Assembly (NCBI GenBank): GCA_903813345.2
Contig: CAIIXF020000005.1
Location: 930,001-994,000 of the forward strand
Direction of reading: 5' to 3'
Source: Owenia fusiformis
Taxonomy: Eukaryota; Annelida; Polychaeta; Sabellida; Oweniidae
Length of the DNA: 64,000 nucleotides
Part shown: in pieces, positions 22,729-32,283 of the stretch
Position numbering within the stretch: the stretch's first letter is position 1
Layout of the letters: the number at the start of each line of letters is the position of its first letter
Position numbers and translations under genes: made by a program
Notes under the pieces: generated by a model
The model's input: the letters and a program-made list of their open reading frames with translations, nothing else
What the model was told of the DNA's origin: nothing
The model's database searches: none

Positions 22729-23103
22729 GGTCAGGGTGCATGATGTTCGGAATTTTGCTGCAACCCTCAATTGAGTCACATGTTATTTTAAAAAATTTGG
22801 ATCACTCCTTCCCTACAATGTTGACATCTCTCACTTTTTGCACAACGAGTGCACTAATGTAGAAAAGAATGTAAAGAAGCATGTTTTGAAGAAAATGTAG
22901 TAATTTTTTTTCACTGAATTTTCAAGTTTTTTTAAACGTTTTACAAAACAAATCTCACCAGTCTTTTCTAGGCACATAAGTGCACTCTTTGTGCAAAACT
23001 GGAAGATGTAGACAATGTAGGGAAGGAGTGATTCCTGTTTGAAAAAAAAACATGACTCAATTGAGGAATGCAGAAAAATTTCGAACATGCACCCTGGCCT
23101 TAA
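22725..23103. mobile_element. TTAA-flanked foldback element 2, abutting element 1
   Basis: The left arm TTAAGGTCAGGGTGCAT, then CTCAATTGAGTCA, then GGAAGGAGTGAT-type sequence is complementary to the right arm ending ATGCACCCTGGCCTTAA; each arm is about 135 bp. It shares the TTAA at 22725-22728 with element 1 and ends at TTAA 23100-23103. Confidence 0.75.
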
Positions 23104-23270
23104 TTCACAATGGCCAACCTCGAGAAATGTGAAATAAAGTAGTAATCCTCCTTAGATGACATATATGGCGATTCATGAAAACATTCGTTCGATTTGGTAG
23201 GAATTTATCTATCATTTGCAGGTATGAAGCTTTGGATTCATTAATTGTGCTACTTAGAGTGAACAGGAAT

Positions 23271-23839
23271 TACTGTAAAACGGGTAATTTTGACACCGGG
23301 AAATTTTAGCAATTTTTCAATTTTAGGGGATTTTAGCACGGGGAATTTTAGCGAAATGAAGATTAATCTTTAAAAAATCAATTTAGCGAAATGCATTAGA
23401 AATTTTATCATTTATGGCAGAAGAACGAATAACGGACATGACAGAGGAATTATCAAAATGTAAGACTTCTAACGCACATGGTATTGGTCCAAACTACTGT
23501 AATCTCATCTGACTAATCACAAAATCACGGTAGCATTTAAAATCGTTGATTTTTCGGTCCAAACTAATCTCATCTGACTCATCACAAAATGTAGCATTTA
23601 AATCTTTGATTTTTCGTCTTCACAGTTAAGATATACGTCCAACGCCGTGAAACATGCACCCGTAATTTCAGGTTGTCGTCCTAGTTTTGCATTTCTGTCC
23701 TATGAGTATGCCCCTAATTTTAGCGCCCGGTTTATTTTAACCCCGGTTTATTTTAGCGAATTGAATTTTTAGCGAAACTATAGCGATCGCTAACAATCGC
23801 TAACAATTACCCCTCGCTAACAATACCCGTTTTACAGTA
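23271..23839. mobile_element. Miniature element with perfect 16-bp inverted ends
   Basis: TACTGTAAAACGGGTA at 23271-23286 is exactly complementary to 23824-23839. Inside, near both ends, are repeated TTTTAGCGAAAT and CCGGTTTATTTTA phrases. A duplicated stretch (CTAATCTCATCTGACT..ATCACAAAAT) occurs around 23500-23600. No coding frame. Confidence 0.8.
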
Positions 23840-24314
23840 TTTTTCTACCGCTTGGGAGAGTTTGAGACATGAAACTTAGAATTTAGCTCATTGTGACAAC
23901 TTTTGATGGTTGCGGTTTATAACGTCTCCGACTATATAACAGAACTCCATGGTCGAAGTAGCCCCTAGGTCCATTCATGCACCCATCTGGGTCTCTGAGG
24001 ATCGTGTTGGCCCCAGGGGTGCATAACGTGCAATGTAAATTTATCAAATTTAAGAAATGCTGAAAAGTCCGGATCTGATGTTTTTGACTTTTCTCCAAAG
24101 ATCTCACCTCAATCTTGAAAATTCTTTCACCACTGGATAGCGAGACCAAAAATCTTCAAAATGAACCCATAAATGCCTCGCTTTATTACAGTAATTATGT
24201 GTAATCGTTGCAGATAAGACGAAATTACATTTCCGACCGGTCTTCTTGACATTTTCGCTGACCTAATTTCAAGTGCGCATGCATTGCATAAATCAATGAG
24301 ATGATCATGTGACG

Positions 24315-24524
24315 TTATTTGATGATCACATGGCGTAATGTTTTCCCAAAACCAGTTGGTAAAACTGCTATAGTGGATTCTTGATTCAATATAATACATG
24401 ATGGTCGAATGAATGATATAAACTCTGTATAGTTAAATAGATGGCAGCAATATTCAATGGCTACTCTCGTCAAATCTCGTGAGAATAGAAGCCGCCATAA
24501 AGATTTTGTGAACAGTAGCGACAA
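24315..24524 (-). pseudogene. Possible relic of a RecQ-like helicase N-terminus
   Basis: The minus-strand frame contains STIAVLPTGFGKTL, which resembles the Walker A box of RecQ-type helicases (xxAVLPTGFGKSL), preceded by RPSCIILNQES in the place where the Q-motif/RPxQ region would be. The frame ends after KTLRHVIIK without further helicase motifs. RecQ-like genes are often carried in multiple broken copies in invertebrate genomes. It could also be chance; the match is short. Confidence 0.4.
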
Positions 24525-24729
24525 AATGCGATTTTGCTACAAAATTAGCATAATTTATTTAACCTTCTACAACCACAAAGGTATGGTAAGTTTTTGTTTA
24601 AATCATCAATGTATCCATTTTGTTTATATTTCTCTATAAATGGCGCAGAGATTCTAAGCAGAAAATTTAAATAAAGTGAACCGTCAAAACTAATCAAGAA
24701 AAACTTAATTGGCATGAATTTACAAGGAT

Positions 24730-25153
24730 GAACACCGCCTCTAATGCAACTCCATACGACAATCCTAGACTATATCCTATTTAGTCTGAATTATATTCAG
24801 ACTATAAGGCACCTATGTTAAAGTTTGGTAATTTTTAATATTTGTTTACATAGGAAGTGCTATTCAAAATGGCCGATTGGGTAAAATTAATTTGCATATT
24901 TTTACTTCAACTAGCCTTATTTCCACTTGACAATATGCTGTGTTACTTTTTATGACATTTAATTGTACCTTACTACTTAATTGAAATTTTGTAATGCTTA
25001 TTTTATTGAAGAAATTATTCCTCTAATTGATAATTTTGTGCAAAAAATTTCACTGCAATTTCCACAGGAAAGTAGTACATCATAACAGACTGACTTCTAG
25101 TCAGTCTGTTGGATACATACTAACGACAATCCAACGCATTAGAGGTGGTGTTC
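24730..25153 (-). mobile_element. Miniature element with hairpin ends, copy 2 (inverted, longer)
   Basis: Outer arms GAACACCGCCTCTAATGC (24730-24747) and its complement with one change (25136-25153). Inside, 24772-25122 is the reverse complement of the copy at 21906-22246. Its end hairpin AACAGACTGA/TCAGTCTGTT differs from AATAGACTGA/TCAGTCTATT of copy 1 by a change on both sides that keeps the pairing. Confidence 0.75.
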
Positions 25154-25553
25154 ACCGTCTCAGTAGCCCCAAGACGAAGTAACCCATACGTCTATGTTGG
25201 AAGACACTCAATGGAAAAAAGTATATTAAGTGCTACAAAAAATTCAAATCTTATCATCAAATCAATTTTTGAAGGCTAATCTGACAAAGAATTGAGCCCC
25301 TTCCTTTGACATTGTCAGAATATATATTTCTGGTATTTGTAAATCTAGTACAGATAAATCATGAGAAAGTAATTTACACAACCATATTTCATAATGAATA
25401 ATACCCCATCACAACCAGAGTCAACAAAATATAACAAAGAAATAGAAAAATTTATTCTCTCCAGTACGGAATATTTGTTCGTGTTTTTTTTGTTTTGACA
25501 GTTCAGACTTTTTGAACTAAATTTACTATCAAATACTTAGTTCTGGTACTCAC

Positions 25554-25645
25554 CTTCGTCACTGTCCCATAGAATGATAATTTATCTTTATCTAGTACAC
25601 ATTCTTCATCACCGATTATCAATGAAGATTGTGAGAAACATTACT
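25554..25645 (-). other. Probable 5' UTR exon of the NRF1-like zinc-finger gene
   Basis: A strong minus-strand donor (GACGAAG|GTGAGTACC) ends this stretch. Joined to the acceptor at 21476/21477 it gives an in-frame TGA a few codons before the MAAANYG start, supporting that start. A minimal upstream ORF (MGQ, stop) is contained. A CCGCCATTTT box (YY1-like) lies just upstream at about 25680-25690. The 5' limit is a guess. Confidence 0.4.
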
Positions 25646-26619
25646 TTTGAAATATTCACAAAAGACGATCGAGCGAATAAAATGGCGGAATTTCTCAAAC
25701 GGAACATCCGGGTATTTTTACAACACACGGATCGGAAACGTTGGCGTACAGTGTACGAATGATACACACTGGAGAAAAAATTTAAATCACATTCCCAAAT
25801 GCATTATAATTCATATTTATACTGTATCATATATATAATGTGATAGTTATTTCAGGTTCCGTAGACCATTAATAAGGGGATGCAGTTAGATCTGATCAGT
25901 TATCGATTCAATATTAATGATTCTGGAGTTTTACCGACGAAATGAATGCCCCGGCCCTAACTACATGTATGATACCGATTTTTTGCAGATTCTTCAAATA
26001 TTTAACTTCCAAAAATTACCACTTGGCTAATTAATATCTTATATTCCTCAATGTTCCATGAACAGAGTGTACAAAACATACGCTCTCCCGTGTCCACACT
26101 GTGATTCAGTACACAGCCCGGACAAAGGACACTTGTGATTTTGCATCTGTGAGACTATCTTATTCAACATATCTTTTATTTCACAGAAACTCATAGAATA
26201 CAGATATCCATGTAGGACTGTGAAATTTAAAACTCAATCGTTTAAGGGGAATAATTATTGTAAAATGATCCTACCGTTTTCACCGTCTTTTGTTTGGTCA
26301 ATATGCAGAATATGGCAATGAAACGGAAAATATCGGACTATTCATTGTAAGCATTTTACCATAGGCCCGGGAACATGTATAAAAAATCGAGTCGAATACC
26401 GCCAATATTTGATGACGTAAATCAAGTTTTATTTCTACTCGTGCATCATCTGCATCTGGTATATTGATGTAGGCATATTCTGTACACCTTTCTTTATCTT
26501 GAAGTGAAACACAGGGAGTGTACCAAATTAAGCGTGGCAGTTAACGCGCAGGGTAAGGTACAACACGAGGGTGGTGAAATCTGAGCTAACTGATGAGTAA
26601 AGAGGTTATCTTCCAATCC

Positions 26620-27690
26620 AAAGGCTGAAAGTCAAGAAACAAATTCCAGTAACAATGAATAATGAGGAGATACCTTTAGTAAATAGCCATAAACATTTAG
26701 GCATAATTTTAGACAAACGGCACCTTAGCTTTGATGAACGTATTAATTCTGTAATTACTAGATGTAATAAAAATGCTAAATCAATAGTCTAGATGCGAGT
26801 AGAAATAATCTTGATTTACGTCATTAAATATTCAAAATTCAGTCAAAGCGATGTCATATTTGAAATCTGCATGTAAAAGTACATCTAGTAGTATGGTTTC
26901 GAAAATTGTCTATCAACTTTTTTTTTGAAAATGTGACTTCTTGTTCGGGTTAATTCCCCATAGACCCCATGTTACAAAATCACAAAAAGTGAAATATCTT
27001 TTCTTGTATTGGACAGATAACATTTTCTTTTACTGGACATATTTTAATTTGCATAACTATTAGATATATAAGGGTTATTGAACCACGCAAATAGATGTAA
27101 TTTAAGTTAAAGGGAACTTTCTACTATACACGCCATGCTATCTGACCCGAACGAGACACCTGGTGGTGAATCTGGAAACCACCTACTCGCATCTGCGTTA
27201 TTGAAGGCACTCAAATTTTCAGTAAGATCGAAACACTTCCAGACAAATTTATACGTAGTCATTCAAGTACAAAATAAGAACATTTTTGAATGGAAAAAAG
27301 AAAGAGTTTACAACACCAAGATCAAACCTATCCAGAGAAAAAGAAATTATCTTATTATTAAAACTAGATGCGATCTCATTTTAGGCAGCATATATTTACG
27401 CACAACTCCAAAAATGTCCCAAATGCAAATGAGGTCATTCTTCTGAGTCAACCAAACACCTATTGCTCCAATGCCCTCTATTTAATTATTTAAGACTCAA
27501 CTTCCAAAGAGAACTAGGGGAACTGCCATCCTTTAATTTAAACTCCTTTAATCATAGAAGACAGGAAGACAGGGTAGACGTTTTACATTGTCCTGATTCC
27601 TCTCTTGACTCCATTACAAATAAGAAGGCTATTGAACTTACTGCTGATTTTTTATACTCTATTGCCAAGGAAGTCAAGAAATAGTCCAAT
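26620..27690 (+). pseudogene. Broken non-LTR retrotransposon (LINE) 3' part, interrupted by a miniature element
   Basis: Before the insertion: HKHLGIILDKRHLSFDERIN, the reverse-transcriptase thumb region pattern (LGxxLDxxLSFxxHI). After it: CPKCK, stop, then ESTKHLLLQCPLFNYLR, the CxxC..HLLxxCP finger-like end found after the polymerase in CR1/jockey-type LINEs, continuing to a stop at about 27684. Stops and the 404-bp insertion at 26791-27194 show it is dead. The 5' part is missing. Confidence 0.75.
26791..27194 (+). mobile_element. AGATGCGAGTAG miniature element, complete copy A
   Basis: The 12-bp ends AGATGCGAGTAG and CTACTCGCATCT are perfect complements. The whole 404 bp matches the reverse complement of 43340-43721 end to end (shared phrases: CACAAAAAGTGAAATATCTT, TCCCCATAGAC, ACCTGGTGG). 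It sits inside the LINE relic, so it inserted later than the LINE. I saw no clear target duplication. Confidence 0.85.
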
Positions 27691-27857
27691 ATTATTGAAT
27701 ATATACATTTATCTTTGCACTGTCTTCGAGTTTTTGTGATTATTTCTTATCAAAATATATTATATCTATTTTTTATATATGTCATATTTGCATTGTAACA
27801 TCGTAGCATTGTGTTATAATTTTAATACTTTTTGTTAAATGAACCAAACTTTCCTTT

Positions 27858-28904
27858 GTATAACTATCACCCGGTGATCGTGAAAATGGGACGGAGGGGG
27901 GAGCAGGCAATTTCCGCTAGAAAATTCAACAAATCTGGTAAAATTATTTTTTCAAGACAGAGTTTACGATTTAATTGCAAATTGAATAAGCGCACGGTAT
28001 GATAAAATATGTTAGGTATTCTAGGATTATTTTTCAACCGATACTCTTTTAAGATATAAGATCTATTAAAAAAGGCGCAACGCAACCAACGTGCAAAAGT
28101 CAAAGTTTTTGCTATAAATCAAGCAACAATGGACTACACGACCTGTAATAAATACTTGTAAGTGATGTTATCATAACTAAATTAATGTCATTGCTGAATT
28201 TATAAAATAAGTTTCCATACGTAAAATAAAAAATAATCGAAAATAATTAAAATGGGACGGAGGGGGGGAGGGGACGGAGGGGGGAGTAATAATTCTATAA
28301 AGTGAAGCAACTTCACACGAATTCTTGTATTTGAAAAATGAACTCATTAACTTAGTAAGAAACTGGATGATATACCCCTGGAGACTGAAAAATGGGGACA
28401 TTTGGAGTGAAAGGACTTAAAGTCGCGAAACATCTCTAATCATGTCTTATATACATATTGCTCCCCCCCCCCCCTCCGTCCCCTCCCCCCCCCCCTCCGT
28501 CCCAAATTCATTATTTTCGATTATTTTTTATTTCACATATGGAAACTTATTTTATAAATTCAGCAATGGCATTAATTTAGTTATGATAACATCACTTACA
28601 AGTATTTATTACAGGTCGTCCAGGCCATCGTTGCTTAATTTATAGCAAAAACGTTGATTTGTGCCTGTTGATGGCCTTGCGCCTTTTTTAATAGATCTCA
28701 TACCTTAGATGCGTATCGTTTCAGAAAAAATCCCAGAAAACCTAACATATTCTACCATACCGTGCGCCTATCCATTTAGCAATTCAATAGTAAACTTTTT
28801 TCTTGAAAAAATAAATCTTCCAGATTTGTTGAATTTCCTAGCAGAAATTGCCTGCTCCCCCCCCCCCTCCGTCCCATATTCACGATCACCGGGCGTGACT
28901 ATAA
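27858..28904. repeat. Foldback of about 1 kb with arms of about 430 bp and G-rich ends
   Basis: The left arm (27858-28297) and right arm (28460-28904) are imperfect complements over their full length. The outer ends carry GGTGATCGTGAA followed by GGGACGGAGGGGGG; the inner ends carry a doubled GGGACGGAGGGGGG motif. Between them lie matched phrases such as AAAATAAGTTTCCATA and TACAAGTATTTATTACAGG. The spacer is about 160 bp. Frames across the C runs are artefacts of low complexity. Confidence 0.85.
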
Positions 28905-29215
28905 GCTTAATATTAAGAGGTCTTAAAATGTTGAATATGCTATTTTGTTCCAACGCAGTTCGGAAAGATATTTTATTTCATTTTCAAGAATTGGTAGAAA
29001 GAACAAAAAAACAATTGCACTAAAAAACAAAACATTTTAACCAAAACAGTTATATAAATATATAAATAATTGTAAACTGTTAAAAAAAGTGTTGTCAATC
29101 AGTGACCATTACATACAGAACCGTGTTTTTACAAAATGTTTTCAATAATTGGTTTGAAAGAAATTCACCATATCGATACCAATCCGATCCTTTACCTGAG
29201 ATACCTGAAATAGAT

Positions 29216-29772
29216 GCTGGAATTACACCAATTGTTTTAGAAAGGCGCCTTTAACCCGTTAAACCCGATTGCCGTTTTACAAAAGCGCTTTTCCAAAACT
29301 CCTAGAACCATAGTCGTTTTAAATCGTTAGGCGCTTTTGGAGTGTAGTGTAATACCGATCGGTTTTTGCAAAACGCCTTACCCGGATTTTTGTCATTTGC
29401 CCAAAATAAGACGTATTTCAAATGATACACATTTGGGCCACTGCAAAAATACAGGAAATGATGGTTGGGACCCAAAAATGCAATAGGTCATCAAATCATA
29501 TCGCAAAAATTGAAAGTAAGTTCACATCACTGGCAAAAGTCTCGGATACGCCGGACTTCTCTTAGATGCTAAAAAATACATTAATGTACATATCTGCTGG
29601 ATATTCTCCATATCTGCATCGTTAAAAGCACGAAAAGCGTTTTAGAAATGACATTTGTAATTTCAAAATAAAATTCCCAGGGTGCTTTAGAAATGTTGGT
29701 GTAATCAGGATGGCGATTTTGTAAAGCGCTTTTCACTAAAGCGCTTTTAGCGTTTTCTGGTGTAATTCCAGC
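29216..29772. mobile_element. Miniature element with perfect 15-bp ends GCTGGAATTACACCA
   Basis: GCTGGAATTACACCA at 29216-29230 is complementary to 29758-29772. The interior is built of diverged AAAGCGCTTTT and CGTTTT motifs, with two internal relatives of the end (TAGTGTAATACCG near 29347; TTGGTGTAATCAGG near 29696). No coding frame. Confidence 0.75.
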
Positions 29773-29925
29773 AAATGAAACTTACTTGATCTATTCTGTA
29801 AAGAAAAGCAAATTGCATGTTTTATACACTGGTGATCCACTCGATTACGCTGGTTACCGAAACGATTCGTTTTTGTAACAAAATGTCGGAACATTAAAGG
29901 TACGATTTTTCTTTTTTCCTTATTT

Positions 29926-30258
29926 CACACGTTGTAGGCAGAATTCCCACGACATTTTTAACACAAACGTGTATCAGTATCATATGTTTAAGAAAATGTA
30001 CATATTTGCGAACAAATAGATCAGAAGACAACAGAATCGTCCATTTAATTCCTCACTTAAGTTACAACGGTTTTTCGAAAAACAGTTAAGATCTGCACTT
30101 TTAACCCAAACCGTTTATGTAACTTAAGTGAGGAATTAAATCGACGATTCTGTTGTCTTCTGAGCTTTTTTTCGCAAACATGAACATTTTCTAAAACATA
30201 TGATGCTGAAACAGGTTTGTGAGAAAAAACGTCGTTGGGATTTTGCCTACAACGCGTG
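29926..30258. repeat. Long inverted repeat, arms of about 150 bp, 34-nt loop
   Basis: The left arm 29926-30073 and right arm 30108-30258 are near-complements: CACACGTTGTAGGC / GCCTACAACGCGTG at the outside, then GAAGACAACAGAATCGTC, ATTTAATTCCTCACTTAAGT and CGGTTT at the centre. Probably a foldback element. Confidence 0.85.
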
Positions 30259-30268
30259 CCCCGTGGAA

Positions 30269-30480
30269 AGAATGAACATGTTCATTCTCGATGGGGCAAG
30301 ATGGGACTCTGTGGGATTTTGCCCCATCGAATCCCACCGAGTTCCACGTGGGACCTCATGGGACTCGAAGTGGCAAAATCCGACGGACTCCATGGGGCAA
30401 AATCCCAAGAAGTCCCACGAGGACCCACGCAATGTTAAGTCTATGGAGGTCCCAACTTGCCCCATTGGTGTATACCGGGC
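30269..30480. repeat. GC-richer patch with palindrome and TGGGATTTTGCCCCAT units
   Basis: Starts with the perfect 20-bp palindrome AGAATGAACATGTTCATTCT (30269-30288). GTGGGATTTTGCCCCAT (about 30313) recurs inverted as ATGGGGCAAAATCCCA (about 30392), with several TGGGACTC/GAGTCCCA-like pieces between. Both strands stay open here by chance. Origin unknown; it directly abuts the long inverted repeat on its left. Confidence 0.5.
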
Positions 30481-31229
30481 TTAAGATCACTTGCGTTCAT
30501 ATTTTAGGAGGTCGCATATTATAAATTCAGAGGTATTGCACAAAATGTAACCTTGCCCAAGTCGGTATTCTTTTACTTATCTGGGGCGTGAATGAAAATA
30601 AGAATTGGACACAATGTAATCATCCAGAGACATAAAAAACACAAATTGGCCTCTTATTACGAGGAGTCTGTTATCCCTGAGACTAACATTTATTTATTTA
30701 TTTTATTTCTTTCTTTATTTATTTGCACTGATTATCAGGGCATGGGCTTGGCTTTTAAAACAATAAGAATATGAATACAGTGAATATATAAAAAAGAAGT
30801 ACATGTATTATTTATTTGAAGAGTTTACATTATTAATACATCTTTCAATCTTAACTAATAACATTTTTCCTAGATTTATAGATTGTACCATTATTAATAT
30901 AATTCTGTCAAAATTTCAGATGTATGTGATTTGTATGACATCAAGTATAAGAATTTTTCTTTTGGAAGTAGCGTATTAAAGTTTTTATTTGAGATAGATA
31001 TTTTATAAAATAGAGCTTTCCTTTGTATTTTATGGAAATTACAAATTATGAGAAAATGAAACTCATCCTCAATTTGATTGGTTTGATTTTCAAATTGTTT
31101 ATATAAACTATCTTCAGGTTTTGTACCGTAATATTTACCTGTTTCAATTTCCAGTTTGTGATTTGATAGCCTTAACTTAGTAAAGCAGTTTCTTTCCCCA
31201 TATTTTGACTTTTTATACGTTCGAATTTG

Positions 31230-31765
31230 CTATTATATCTTGGGGTAATGTTCGGTTAATTTCGTTTTAATCATTTTATTTGTTTAGTAGTTGGATTTGA
31301 TATTTAAGTCGAATATCGATATTAATGGTTGCAAGATAGACGTCCTTGTTTAGATAAACTATAAACCTTGTAAAGTCTTTCTTTTGGTAAATCTAGGTAT
31401 ATCCAATATTTAATCATGCTCATTTGAGCTGTAAAGAGAATTGGCTATCTTCCTGTTTCTCCAAGAGCGCCCAGGTTAGAGCATTTGGAATTAACATTGA
31501 GCACCCATTTACAACATTGAATAATATGTATATTTTCTGCCCATTTTCTGTTTTGTTTCCCATGTAATAGTAATCACTTGTGCTAAGTGAGGGACACCAT
31601 ACTTCCCTACCATAAGTCATAATAGGTTTTATGCACATATCAAATAAATGAAAAATCAGTTTGATGTTTTTTATATCATTAGAATATAATATGTTTTTCA
31701 ATGCAAACTAAGCCTTTTGTGCTTTCAGTGCGAGATCATTTGCAGAGGTTTTAATGCCATTTTTT
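31230..31765 (-). pseudogene. Broken LINE reverse-transcriptase fragment
   Basis: The minus-strand frame reads ANDLALKAQKA, stop, FALKNILYSNDI, then FDMCIKPIMTYGREVWCP, the LINE pattern that follows the thumb (LFxxxVKPIxxYGxEVW). A stop interrupts it and the downstream frame decays near 31400. Possibly the same LINE family as at 26620, in opposite orientation. Confidence 0.7.
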
Positions 31766-32241
31766 CTTATGGTTACTCCTAAGTATACATGGATTACTTT
31801 TGTATGTGAATGTGTCACATTCCTTTTTTACTGATAGTAATACTTTAGATAACATAATCCTGACTACTTACAAACTCCAAGAAGAACAAATTTAGGCCTA
31901 AACACTAAGTTCATAAAAAACTCTTACAATACATCATTCGACCATAGTCTATCATGCATCATCATGTTTCAAGTATTGCATTTTGCATTAATCTGACTAG
32001 CTCAATTCATGATTTTACAATGTTTATTGAAGTATAGAGGACAGCACAAAATTGACGTATCGTGTGAACTGCCATCTTTTATTCGAAATATGATTAAAAA
32101 CAAAATAACTTATGCTCCCAAATGTTTAAATACCGGAAGTTGTCATTTCAAGAATTGTGGGATATGTTGACCGCCCCTCAAATATTCAAAGCTAATTTTT
32201 AGACGAATAATGTATTGAATCGTTAATATAAGGACATTAAT

Positions 32242-32262
32242 ATGGCAAATATGGATACATAA
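32242..32262 (+). promoter_or_regulatory. Short upstream ORF before the TBC1D14-like start
   Basis: ATG at 32242 opens a six-codon frame (MANMDT) closed by TAA at 32260-32262, in frame with and 21 nt before the main ATG. It shows the main ORF cannot extend further upstream in this exon, and it may dampen translation. Confidence 0.45.
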
Positions 32263-32283
32263 GTAGTGTAAGAATATAACGGA

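Larger units (their letters stand above)
21464..25553 (-). other. Probable 5' UTR intron of the NRF1-like zinc-finger gene, packed with miniature elements
   Basis: The start-codon exon is preceded by a good acceptor (TTTTTACAG|GGGATTC, minus strand), so at least one upstream non-coding exon is required. The best donor upstream is GACGAAG|GTGAGTACC at 25554/25553. The interval contains five foldback or miniature elements and a helicase-like relic, all listed separately; nothing else recognisable. Confidence 0.5.
25646..32283. other. Intergenic region rich in transposon relics and long inverted repeats
   Basis: No supported cellular gene. It contains two LINE relics (26620-27690 plus; 31230-31765 minus), a complete miniature element inside the first LINE, a foldback of about 1 kb with G-rich ends, two other long inverted repeats, and a GC-richer patch at 30269-30480. 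The last 100 bp before 32284 should include the 5' UTR of the TBC1D14-like gene. Confidence 0.6.

Noticed and set aside
25554-25640. Possible coding exon (LIIGDEECVLDKDKLSFYGTVTK-like frame) upstream of the NRF1-like start
   Set aside because: The frame ends in phase 0, but the next exon needs two carried bases, so it does not join in frame; kept only as a probable 5' UTR exon.
28442-29023. Proline-rich frames over the C runs
   Set aside because: Low-complexity translation of the G/C-rich borders of the 1-kb foldback.
30200-30524. Overlapping open frames on both strands
   Set aside because: The sequence is an inverted, GC-richer repeat patch; all frames are equally open and none resembles a protein family.
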